Shown piece by piece: positions 11,878 to 22,631 of a stretch of 64,000 nucleotides of DNA. Position 1 is the first letter of the stretch; every line of letters starts with the position of its first letter. Below the pieces are notes generated by a model. The model was not told the DNA's origin. It saw nothing but the letters and a program-made list of their open reading frames with translations, and made no database searches. Both the position numbers and the translations under genes were made by a program. The DNA is from Plutella xylostella (taxonomy: Eukaryota; Arthropoda; Insecta; Lepidoptera; Plutellidae), in assembly GCF_932276165.1 (NCBI RefSeq), contig NC_063986.1:8630501-8694500 (forward strand), read 5' to 3'.

Positions 11878-14800
11878 GTAAACAATCACTAGTATTTGTT
11901 TTAGACACTGTTAGCTGAGGAAGTATTTGTGCCTGTCAATGTTTGTTTTAGTTTCAATACGGTTTTGACACTAACTTATAAATTGATTGGTAACTTCCGT
12001 CATCGTTTTCAAATATTCATTTCCAAATTTTATAGTTAAGTATTATGATTGTTGGAGCCAGGATGGTTCCTGAAGCTTGTTGAGGGGATTCCTTTTCTCT
12101 TTATTTCATTTGTTTCTTATAATATGTATTAAAAATCATTTATCTAAAGGAAGTAAGAAAATCTACATCATAAATCTCATAATAGGTATTCCTGCTCATC
12201 AAAGAAGCATAATTTCTAGATGAATAATAACAAATTGCACTCATTACAATAAATCTTACTACCTAATCACTACAGGCAATATTTACTAAGATTGTATTGA
12301 TGTGACATTACAACTTCATTCATAAATATTACCAAACATGAATGAAAAACCTAAATTATGTTGTGCTTGTAAGCATTATTTTGTAACAACATGAATGAAT
12401 GTAATTTAATTAATTAAAATTTAATACACAATTTTTATAAACTAGTTAGGTAGGGCTTATAAATATATCTTCAGTACTCTTATCTCTGTATTCTATTATT
12501 AGTATCTATCTTCACTCTACATAATTTATAGTTGGTGAATATAGGCCTACCTCAAGGTGCCCATCTACCTATATCTATCTTTACTCTATCCTCAACCTTT
12601 CTCATCCAGATACAACAACAAAATGTTAATGATAATTATAAGATAAAATTAAAACATTTATAGCAAACCAATTTTGGTTCATAAATAGGTTTTACAATAG
12701 CAAAATCTTCTTCTTAGCAAATTGGTGACAAACTCTACAGCTGATGTATCTTTTGTCACCCGGGTGGTGAGATGATAATAATATGATATTGCTCTTTCTT
12801 GTCAATATTTTTAACACAAATAATAACTCTCTGTAACAGGACAGCCTCATACTTGCCTGTATATTTTATCAAGTTCCATTTTTATCACAGACCTTGAGAC
12901 TATTTAAAATATTATCAAAACAATAGGGCTATTTTCGCCACATATCTACATATTTAATTCATTCAAATATTAGGAAAAAATATACGTAAATTAAAAATAG
13001 ATATTTTTGGCAAGGATACTCTTATCTACTAGAACAAATTCAAAAATTTAATAGCGTAACTAATCTTTTTCTATTATGCGAGTTCACTTCATTATGCCTA
13101 AGGCGGCCTTCATTACCGAAAACGTTATTGTACTTTTGAAGTTGCTAGGTATACCTAAAATGGCTACGTTTTTTTGTGCACATAGAGCATTGACGTCACA
13201 CACTCGGAGATATGCGGCGCGTATGTTTGCACACATTAAGGGCTATTAATTCATGTCGTTACACCCACTTGAAGCTATTCGCAAAAAGTCTCGCGCGCAT
13301 CTTTTTAGCTCTATTTGGTACCAGTCTAGCTACTCTAGCTAGCCTTAGGACCGAGGATGATGGAGCACTCTTCTAATTATTATTTTAATGTAAACCTGTT
13401 TAGTCGTTTTCGAAGGTTCATAGAGGTTCGTCCGAGGAGAAACACTCCGTTACTTTTGAATTGCCTATAAATTTGAATAATTTAGGTCCGATCTAGCAAA
13501 AAACTACATGAGTATTTATTCCTACCTAACCATTTGTAGGACTATAGGTATTTTGTGGTAATGATAAGAAATGGTTGAATTAAACAATGACGTATTGTAT
13601 GAAATGAACACAAATAACATCCAATCTGGATCCCCATGCGCGTGTCGAGTGTCGCGAATATCGAGGCCTACAACTTAATACCTAATTAGTGTCAAGGTTC
13701 TATTTCACACATGCGACCTAGATGATGGGTTAACAATGCGACAATGAACAAATTAAGAGTTTTCATGCTGAAAAATTGAAAATTTCACGTATATGAAAGT
13801 GTCGCTGCCTATAAACTATGGTGTGAGGTGTGAGATATCGTAATAAGTTATTCAAACTAGTTTAGTCTTTCGACTCCTTAGAATGCAGAATTATGAAAGT
13901 TTTAAGCTAATATAAAATGCAATTTGTTTTGTAGGTCGAAAGTGAATAGCCTGAGTAGGAAGTCTGCAGACGAGATTTGTCTTTGTATACTTTCTAATTT
14001 TGAGAGATTTCATAAAAGGTCCGAGGGCATGTCGCCGGCGCGTGATCAACTTGCTTCGACATCAGGAAATAATTTGGCAAAAAACACTACACTGATCATT
14101 CATAAAGGCATTTAGCGTTGCCAAACTGCCTCTTGTTAATCGTATACACTGTTTCGCCTGATGGCTAATTAAAATAAGAATAGAAAAAATATCCAGCGAC
14201 TAAGGTCCTTTGAGTTCGTGTAAGTTTTGTAGGTAGAATTGCGAGGTTTCAGCTCTGAAAACATACATAAATGGCTTCACACAGGATGCTTCATATTTCA
14301 TCTAATGTAAGCAATCTGCCTGTATGTGTATACGTTGATGTTATGACTACTTTTAAAAAGTGCAATGAACTACAACTATCATTCATAATACTGTTTCCTG
14401 CAATAAAAAAAAACCGGCCAAGTGCGAGTCGGGCTCGCGCACAAAGGGTTCCGTAGCAGCAAATATAATATTACAGTTAAATCAACCTATCTCAAAAACT
14501 ATAAGAGATACTTTGATCAAACCAAAAATCGTTGAAAGAGTTAATTAGCATGCATCACCTCTATTTTTTTTAGAATTTTATACCCCGTAGTTATAAAAAT
14601 AGAGGGGGGGGGACATACTTTTTACGACTTTGAGAGCTGATATCTCAAAAACCGTTCACTTTAAGAAAAATGTTTTTTAGAAAACTTTATATCATTTTAA
14701 AAGACCTTTCCATTGATACCCCACACGGGTATGTACATCGAAAAAAAAAATTTCATCCCTCAGTTACATGTATGGGGGGCCCCACCCCCAATTCTTTTTT

Positions 14801-15227
14801 TTACTATTTAGTGTCATATTTTTGTAGCGGTTCATACAACACATATTCCCATCAAATTTCATCACTGTAGTACTTATAGTTTCCGAGTAAATCGGCTGTG
14901 ACAGACGGACAGACGGACAGACGGACATGACGAAACTATAAGGGTTCCGTTTTTGCCATTTTGGCTACGGAACCCTAAAAAATGGTTTGCAATTACTACA
15001 AACCTGAATTTTTTACCACTCATTTCAATTAAGAACACGTTTAAAATGTATGTTTTAAATTATGTATTACACGATAATGCCTATGCGTACAAACTTTATT
15101 TAATTATATGTACCTATGTACCTGCAATAGATACATCATATAGGTAGTTCGCTTCAAAATTAGTGATTACCATCCAAATCCAGAAGGTTTTTTTTTTCAA
15201 TATAACTAATATGGAATCTTGTTTCAG
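11878..15227 (+). other. fru: fru intron 1
   Basis: The intron runs from gtaaac to the tttcag acceptor at 15227. It holds one high-copy repeat (14406-14981) and otherwise AT-rich DNA. The frame at 13924-14115 follows an acceptor-like tag but has no family signature. Confidence 0.85.
14406..14981. repeat. High-copy lepidopteran repeat with GGTTCCGTAG ends
   Basis: It starts ACCGGCCAAGTGCGAGTC and contains AGGGTTCCGTAGC near 14446. It ends with the inverted form GGCTACGGAACCCTAAAA near 14963-14979. Just before the end a 10-bp motif, acagacggac, is repeated (14902-14930). I know this family from many moth genomes. It is non-autonomous; its class is not settled here. Confidence 0.75.
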
Positions 15228-15365
15228 GCGCATCAAACCATTCTGTCGGCATGTTCGCCGTATTTCGAGAGTATATTCATGCAGAACAACCACCCACACC
15301 CCATCATCTTCCTCAAAGATGTCCGCTTTTGCGAGATCAAGTCCCTGTTGGACTTTATGTACAAG
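15228..15365 (+). CDS. fru: fruitless: BTB exon 2
   Basis: This 138-nt, 46-codon exon lies between tttcag and gtgagt, in phase 0 on both sides. It begins AHQTILSACSPYFESIFMQN and continues with HPHPIIFLKDV, then SLLDFMYK. This is the central BTB fold: the HQ-x-L-SACSP motif and the conserved LLDFMYKGEV, which is split at the junction to the next exon. Relative to Drosophila Fru, as I recall it, the differences are few and conservative. Confidence 0.97.
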
Positions 15366-15798
15366 GTGAGTTATATTTTTATTTATTCATACAAATATTA
15401 TAAAATAAAAGTACAAAGGATGTAATATCTTTGCGTAAAATCAAGTGCTAGGCTGTTTAAGTTGCTAGTGTTACTACTATTTTAATAAAGACGTAAATAT
15501 GTGTTGTGCAGTTGTGCTTGATTCAGGGAAACGCCAAATAAACTGCCGTTTCTTATCTTCATGAGTTTCATGACATAGCGTGTAAAAGTGAATGACCTGA
15601 GATTTCATACATTTTACAATAGGCCAAAATTCACTGCTGAAGTTTGTATAACGTCTAGATTTCTTGAAACAAGCACCTCGTTAAGAGTTTAGAATAATTG
15701 TGGGATATGTTATAATTATCTATTTAAAATGAAATTTATTACTTGCAATTAACACTTTATTTTTGCATTTTTAAGTGATTAAATTATTTTTTTCGCAG

Positions 15799-15900
15799 GG
15801 TGAAGTGAATGTGGGACAGAATATGCTGCCGATGTTCCTAAAAACCGCTGAAAGCTTACAAGTTAGAGGCCTAACAGAAAATAGTACTTTAAATCCTAAG
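15799..15900 (+). CDS. fru: fruitless: BTB exon 3
   Basis: This 34-codon exon has acceptor tcgcag and donor gtaaga, and phase 0 on both sides. It reads GEVNVGQNMLPMFLKTAESL followed by QVRGLTENSTLNPK. It completes the BTB domain (about residues 1-120 in total) with the FLKTAESLQVRGL helix typical of this family. The residues after LTENS begin the variable linker. Confidence 0.97.
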
Positions 15901-16284
15901 GTAAGATTATATGTCCTTCTATTTATGCATTACAATATATGTTTTTTTTTGTTTCTTCCTAGCAAACCCATAAAAAAACTTTTATTCTAAACTCATAAAT
16001 CTCAACGTAAATGCAATCCTTCCAACAATTATTACTTATTGTGCATCAGATGCTTAAAATCCTTTATCATCCAAAAACAAAACAAGAACCTCAAAAATCT
16101 CTAAGAATCCAATCGTCAGTGAGGCAGAAATCCTTATCGAAGGAGAGCGACATGACGATCCTCACCATTGTCATGGTCTAAACAAAAACAGTCGGAAGAC
16201 GAGCCGACTATCCTCCCGAGGGAAATCCTTCTTCTGCTTCCATACCCTCTATCCTCAGCCTTCCTAGCGTCTTTTTACGACTAC

Positions 16285-16406
16285 GATGTAATCTCTATCC
16301 TCGGCCTTCCTAACTTCTCTCACAGTCTACCCTTGAACAGTCCGAAGACCGTTCCACACCGTCGGTGACAGCCGAGAACCTCTCCTCTCGAGGACAATCG
16401 TACTAA
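16285..16406 (+). pseudogene. Tandem duplicate of the start of fru exon 4, with stop
   Basis: About 186 bp before the real exon 4, its acceptor and first 24 codons are repeated almost exactly. The copy has acceptor tcacag at 16320-16325 and reads STLEQSEDRSTPSVTAENLS, then SRGQSY, then TAA at 16404. Downstream the copy diverges. It is either a decaying partial duplication or an alternative exon that would end a BTB-only protein of 148 residues. A shorter third remnant (CAGTCGGAAGAC) lies near 16189-16200. Confidence 0.8.
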
Positions 16407-16511
16407 AAAATAATGAGAAAGCTACCTCCGAATATGCTAGGGAAATGCAATCTCTCTTATGAACGACTATTATGTAATCTCTATCCTCGGCCTTCCTAAC
16501 TTCTCTCACAG

Positions 16512-16721
16512 TCTACCCTTGAACAGTCGGAAGACCGTTCCACGCCGTCGGTGACAGCCGAGAACCTGTCCTCTCGCGGGGACTCGTTCGCCACGCCGCC
16601 GGCGGCCCACGCGCCCGCGCCGCCCGCCGCGCCGCCGCTGCCGACGCCTCCGGAGAAGCGCCGCAGGAAGAATTCCAGTGCGCCTAGGGATGATGTGGAT
16701 CTGTCGTATCATCGCTATGAG
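16512..16721 (+). CDS. fru: fruitless: linker exon 4 with basic nuclear-signal motif
   Basis: This 70-codon exon has acceptor tctcacag and donor gtgagt, and is in phase 0. It begins STLEQSEDRSTPSVTAENLS and goes on through an Ala/Pro-rich GC-rich middle (residues about 29-46 of the exon). It ends with EKRRRKNSSAPRDDVDLSYH and RYE. The KRRRKNSS core also occurs in Drosophila Fru, as I recall it, and is a likely nuclear localisation signal. The last 69 nt have a paralogue as a separate exon at 17255-17323. GC content jumps here compared with the introns, as often in moth coding exons. Confidence 0.93.
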
Positions 16722-17254
16722 GTGAGTTGGACACTTCTTCTTTTCAGCCTATGTGTCTGGCCAGGTGTCTCCCAGCAAAGAAAGCTAGTGGATGGAGTTG
16801 ATAACTTGATTATTGAAGACTTTTATAGGCATTTTTTTTGTTAGAGGTCCCATGAAAAACTTGGCAAGATTTGGACGTAATGATAGACTGGTTAAACGCG
16901 GCTATCAGACATCTACTTCTTTCTTTAGCACGGGTTCGGGCACATTGAACCAGCGAGCTTTCCCATAACTCATACCAAAGACAACTAGAGGGTTTTCTGG
17001 TTACCTGCTAAGAACCGGCATGAGCTTTAGTGACTCTAGAAAATCTAGCGATGCCGTTCTACATAATTTCCCCATGATATTATACCCATTATATTTTGGA
17101 AAATACTGTAGGAACTAAGTGCTCATTTGGGTCGGCATCTGACAAGATGCATCTTAGATTGTCTTGTATTGGCGGTAAAAACAACCGTTACGTTGAATAT
17201 TGAAATTGTAACTTAGTGGCTGCATGGAGTTTAAATGGTATATTGGTATCGCAG

Positions 17255-17323
17255 GAGAACCGTCGCAAGAACAACTCCAGCGCGCCCAGAGACGACGTGG
17301 ACCTGTCGTACAACCGCTACGAG
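17255..17323 (+). CDS. fru: fruitless: optional 23-codon cassette exon 5
   Basis: This 69-nt exon lies between gtatcgcag and gtttgt, in phase 0. It encodes ENRRKNNSSAPRDDVDLSYN then RYE, a near copy of the end of exon 4. Between the two copies 14 codons differ and 10 of those differences are silent, so both copies look protein-coding under selection. In this copy the basic KRRRK run is weakened to NRRKN. Because both ends are phase 0 it can be included or skipped without changing frame. If spliced after exon 4 it would put two similar peptides in tandem. Real use needs RNA evidence. Confidence 0.8.
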
Positions 17324-18982
17324 GTTTGTATATGAATCTACAGCTTTTAACATAAGCTAGACACTTACTGTATTACCTGAGTTAGTGTTAAAAAAAATAC
17401 AGATTTATCAGACATTAGAAGCCTTAGACTCTAAAGAAACGCAAACTTTTAGGCATAGTGACGAGAATTTTTTGTCATGCGTGCCTTTTTTGGTTTTTGG
17501 CTAAAGATTGAATAATAGGCTAGCTAGAGGTGAAATGCTTGTTCTTCTCTTTCAAATACATTCGTTTTAATTTTTCATCTATAACTTGTTGAAAATATAT
17601 ATCATGTATAACAAAAGCTCAACTCACCCCAAATGTCCGCACAGATAGTGTAGCTCATAATCCGGATTGTCAATGTCCGCACAATAGTCACATTATAAAA
17701 CACCGGACTTTTTATTCCGCAATCTTTACATTTACAACAACTTTCATAATTTTCCGATGCCGCCAAAAACCTATCTACATTTTAGTCTTCCGTTCCCTTT
17801 ACATGGTAAAGGGCATATGGCTCAAATAGCCTATTCCACATAGCCAAATAAATAAATTTTGTAATGTGATGTGATAATGGTAGCGATACTGAAGGCACAA
17901 CAATAAAATTTATTACTGACAGAATCTTTTTAAAAATCGACTCAATGAGTGTTTCTGTAAATCTCATTTTACAGTGGCAAAATTTATACTTTGACATTGC
18001 TAAAATTAAATTTCAGTGCTTTCAGTATCGACATCAATGTGTAATGAATGTGAAGTGTTTATGGTGTGTATGTGTGAAATAGGATGGCGATGGCCGCATA
18101 TAAAAACTAAACAGTTAACAGTAGTTTTTATTGGTGCAAACCAGTACATATCGACTAGAATCATATCGCCATTTAATAACCATCCGTTATTTCTTTATCC
18201 AAATTGTGTATGCTAATCACTAATTCCTTTTAATCTTAGTTATTTAGCTTCTATAGAGGAAAGCTAGCGCCGCCGCGCCGGTAGCAGTTTTATGGAACCG
18301 TTGAATACTAATATTTAAAAGTTTCGACATAAAATAAAACATAGGTATACAATGCATACGTTGATAGTTCGTTAAATGGATTTTTGAAAAAATCTACATA
18401 AAAATATCATTCAAAAACTACCTAGGTACCTATCTAACCTAAGTAGTTCTTGAATGATATTTTTATGTAGATGTGGATTCAAATTAAACTTCCTTATGTT
18501 TCAAGGATTTTCAAAATATAGGAATTCTTTACACGTGTCGGTTTCTGCATAATTTTAGATTGCGACAACTAAACATTCGATATATTATTATGTATACCAA
18601 CTACATTATTAAAAAACTCACTAATTAGTTTGAATATCACGTTACTTTGTTGAGAAACTGTATATTTTTAAATATAAACCCTTTTTTGTAACATTATATT
18701 TATTTACAATTTAATCAGATCATGGTATTACGCCTCCAGACATTAGCTCCTAGGGGTCTCTGATTGGATTCGAATAATTTAAACTTTTTTGCATCAGTTA
18801 AGTTGCCAGTAGCCACTGCTAAACGAGACCACAAAAGAGGTGACACTTCCAAACCTTTCAGTTATCCGACCTCCTTTAGTTTGGCCACGAAAGAGGCCTC
18901 ATCTCCGAACGTTATCCCACCTTTTTCTCATTTCCCACAAAAGAGGTGGCATCTCCAACCCAGCTAACCGTCCTCATTGCAG
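17324..18982 (+). other. fru: fru intron
   Basis: AT-rich intron with one hairpin (18392-18472). Just before the next exon it has three imperfect copies of a roughly 53-bp unit containing CCACAAAAGAGG (ending at 18840, 18896 and 18946). Confidence 0.8.
18392..18472. repeat. Imperfect hairpin in fru intron
   Basis: ATCTACATAAAAATATCATT at 18392 is matched by its reverse complement ending at 18472. The arms are about 29 nt with one gap and the loop is about 22 nt. Likely a small MITE remnant. Confidence 0.75.
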
Positions 18983-19156
18983 GGCCACTACAAATCCGTG
19001 AAGGCGGGGTCCACGGGGTCGGGGTCGGAGCCGTCCACCCCGCCCCCCGCGCACGCCCCGCGCCTGCCCGCGCGCTCCCCCGCGCCCCCGCCGCCCCCAC
19101 ACGTCAAGCAGGAGCCCGAGTACCAGCCGCCGCACTATGAACACAGCCATATACCG
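18983..19156 (+). CDS. fru: fruitless: proline-rich linker exon 6
   Basis: This 58-codon exon begins GHYKSVKAGSTGSGSEPSTP, continues in a Pro/Ala-rich stretch, then reads VKQEPEYQPPHYEHSHIP. The VKQEPE motif resembles a sumoylation consensus (psi-K-x-E). The acceptor cattgcag is good and the donor gtcagt is weaker. The frame is phase 0 on both sides. It is very GC-rich in a low-complexity region, so orthologues probably vary in length here. Confidence 0.88.
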
Positions 19157-21260
19157 GTCAGTTATTGTTGATTTATGGTGTTTTTCAGGTGGTAAACAAG
19201 TCAGCAATCTCTTTTTTCTCCTCAGCAGGTCTTCAGTGCAGTGGTTGTAAGACGGCGGCGATTTGGACATTTTGCCAAAGACCCATCTTAATGTTAATTG
19301 TAAAAATCGACACCTATTAGTATAACATTTTTTCGCAGACTGTTGTTTGCATGTAGCATTTGCTGTATGCAGTAGATACTGTTTTCATTAATTTACGTTT
19401 CCGTTTGCTTCCGGTACAATTTAATCTTCAAACCTTAGACCCAAGTGTAGGTATGTCTCTTGAATTTGGCGTGAATTCTAGCAAAGGGCGAAGAAAGCCT
19501 AACCGTTTACATCATTATTATTACATCGTGTAATAAAAATGGATGGAATTTCATCTAGATATGCAAGTGCTTCGACTGGTTTAATGGATCGTGCGTTTTC
19601 CACATGAGTGATGAGGTGTACTTAGTATGTGCACTAGATAACACGGTTGTTTAACTGAACCTATTCTTGTGTGTTGATTCTTGCAGTCTTCATTATCTGC
19701 AGTAAAAATATGTCTAGTTAGCTAATCTTTTAACAACTAAAACCTCTAAAATAGGGTGCTATCAAGAGTAATAAAACTATATATTTATGATGAGTCGCAA
19801 AATCTTACGGTCCGGCATGTGGAAATACCACAGATGGTCAATCGGACTTGACCGTTAGCTCAGAAGAAACGCTATCTGGAAGCTACTTCCAAGCGTCTGC
19901 ATCACCGTGACAGGTGTAACTACTGCACAGTTTGATCGGGATCTATCGCTAAAGCAGATCGACTACAGTTCACTATCATTTATGTAATAATTCAATGAAT
20001 CTTTGCGTCTCGCGTCGATGCACTTACCTACGAAAAAGAACTTATTAATATAAATAAAATTCTCATACTATTTTTATCATTCCGTTGTTTAAATTAGGTC
20101 TTTGACGCCTATATTATCATTATTAAACATTTTATTTTTAGTACCCGTTTAGGTAAAAATATTTTTAGAATAGGTTGTGTAAATTAAAGTACCTACCTAT
20201 TATAATAAATGATGTGATGAATATTAAACGCGTAAGAAGGTGAAGGCCATTGATACAGAATTGCGAGAGTAATGGAAGCAAGCGGTCCATATTAGCTGGG
20301 ACTAATGTATCGTGCTGCGCGGACGACTAACTGTAGTCGGCTAACGGGGCCGCAGCCCTCACGCCATGGGCCATGTCTTAATTCGCTGTTAGGAGTACGG
20401 TGCTTCGATCTGAGTAATTGATAATGTCGTAAATGCCTAGCCGGTTCTCCGTTACCTTTCGTTAATGATACACAGGATTTCGATTATAAATTATACTTTA
20501 TTAAACCGTTGAGTCTCGCTTACGATTTATATCAAACGGAAACCACAGTTTTTAGGTATAGACTTACGGAATGCAAAAATGAGATTAGAATAATAAATTA
20601 TCCCTCGGTCCACGTATCTCATTTGCTCCTCCATTAACCTGGATAGGCTGTCGCTCCACATAATGTAATTAATACCAACATCGAGACCTTTCTTCGGGCG
20701 AAATTTATTGATGTGCTAAGATAACCGCGTTCAAATTTAAATAAATATGCATAGTATTAAACTTGTAACTGTACCTTATTGGATACGAATATTGGCAATC
20801 GATTTAGCAGTGGGTGTATGGAGGGAATGTATTTCACGGTGTTATCAAATCAATAATAGTCCCACAGTGATGTCTAACCGTCTGCGCGTGATTCATTTCG
20901 TACGCTTTATTTAGTGACTATTAGTGTGACCTATGGCGAATCGGTTTGGGTCCTTGAAATTGGCTGTTAATTGGGGCGATTAACCTTGAAAGCCCATGCT
21001 AAATGCTGATAGTATTAAAATGTTTGCAACATGTGTATTGAATGTTTGATTAAGGCATAACAATGTACGAGTATAGCCATCGCCACCATACGTGTGTTTT
21101 ATATCTTGAAAGATCGTTCGATTTATTTTATCGGTCCTTTCTGCTACTCTCAAATCTCAACCTCTTAGCTGTCTAGGCTCGGATCTCAATACACTCAACA
21201 GATTCCACACTTCCTCCTACATCTCTACAATTGGGTAAACTCCACATGTATGGGTTCCAG
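19157..21260 (+). other. fru: fru intron
   Basis: A 2.1-kb intron from gtcagt to the ttccag acceptor at 21260. A GC-richer block at 20225-20420 could be regulatory. No other exon is supported. Confidence 0.8.
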
Positions 21261-21375
21261 GCGATCGGAGTGACGGAGATGGCGTCGATGCTGCAGCAGC
21301 ACGCGCTGAGCAACGAGGGGACAGAGGGCGACCAGATGCTGCCCCCGCACCCTGACCAGACTGACACCATCGATG
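21261..21375 (+). CDS. fru: fruitless: last common exon 7
   Basis: This 115-nt exon reads AIGVTEMASMLQQHALSNEG, then TEGDQMLPPHPDQTDTID plus one base. It matches the Drosophila segment with LLTQHAL and DQTDNIDG, as I recall it, just before the alternative zinc fingers. It ends in phase 1 with donor gtgagt. All three zinc-finger exons downstream start with the two bases needed to complete the codon. Confidence 0.95.
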
Positions 21376-22314
21376 GTGAGTGAGACAAGTACCCTTGTGT
21401 AGCGACTTTAGACTATCACGTCCGAAGACATCTCTGATTCTAAAGTCGCAGTTTTGTGTCTACGCAGAATGTTAGCCATATTTTTAAATGTTAAATAGTT
21501 TTATTCGAGGAGATTGAGCGGCAACGCCGAAAGCAGGGCACAGAAGGAAGCTCAAGACGGCTTGCATGGTCCATAAAATTGATTGAGGTCATTAACTTCA
21601 TTTCTAACTGGTTAGTTGAGTTTTTGGATGAAGTTTGTGGACCTTTAATAATTACAATTGATAGTAGCAAAAAATATGGCTAAGATTTTCGCGTGGATAG
21701 ACGGCAAACTCGTTTGCTTCCTATCCTGTAGATAAATATTGATGGGACCCTGACTGCTTACACGGGACCTGGGCGCTGGCGACACCGGGGCATGCATGCT
21801 GGTTGTCGGTTCCTTGATGTATTTTTGCATGCACTTTTGTATTCTTATCATTTCATCCTTATTTGCACTTACTAACCGCTTATATTTTTATTGGTTCGCT
21901 TCGTTAGTTCTCGTTTCGTTGTTGTTTAATCTTAGTATGAAGAAATTGGTGTGAGTTTTAATTTTAAAATGACTAATGATTTGGCGCCCCCCGAGAGGGA
22001 CATAGGTCCTGCGATATGTTTTTATTATTATTTACACGGCGACTGACAACGTCATTCTGTATTAGGGTACATGTTATAGACACACTATAAGAACTAAAAT
22101 CGAGGTTACATAGTTTGCATATTATATGCACAAACAATACTTATCTAGTCTCGTATATTTAAATGCAAATATATGTATTTTGCATGTTCACATAAATAAG
22201 GGACTGGTTTGTCAAAAAGGAACTCGTTTCGGGGCAAGAGGTTTTGGAACTAGTATTATTAGCATGCGATGCAAAAAATGTATACCGGGAACTAAGTGTT
22301 AAACTGTTTTGCAG

Positions 22315-22631
22315 GTGAAATGAACGAAGGTGACGAAAACTGTAAACCTCTAGAGTTGTTCGGTAGGCAGGTTCTTAAAGTAGACAAGTTAGTGAATAGT
22401 TACAATAAGTTGTCGCAGGATTATAAGCCTTACGGTCTGCCGGTGTCTTGTCACGTGTGTGGGAAGGTGGTGAGCAACATTAAAAAGCACATGAAGTCGC
22501 ATAATCCCGAGCAGCACAAGTGCCCGCTGTGTCCGATAGTGCTGACCCGCGCCGACAACCTCAAGCGGCACCTGCGCATGAAGCACTGCTCGGTGCTCGG
22601 CCCCAGCAACGTCGCCAATATCATGTCCTAG
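22315..22631 (+). CDS. fru: fruitless: alternative zinc-finger exon, type 1
   Basis: The acceptor ttttgcag is followed by a 105-codon exon including the stop. The start GEMNEGDENCKPLELFGRQV leads to two C2H2 fingers: CHVCGKVVSNIKKHMKSH (C-x2-C-x9-H-x3-H) and CPLCPIVLTRADNLKRHLRM with KH (C-x2-C-x12-H-x4-H). It ends SNVANIMS. Finger pairs of this kind decide DNA target choice among Fru isoforms. With the common exons the protein is 393 residues, or 416 with exon 5. Which Drosophila letter type it matches needs an alignment. A possible poly(A) signal for this isoform lies at 23127. Confidence 0.95.

Noticed and set aside
13924..14115. Possible extra fru exon after an acceptor-like tag
   Set aside because: No similarity to Fru, AT-rich codon use and no donor in a useful phase.
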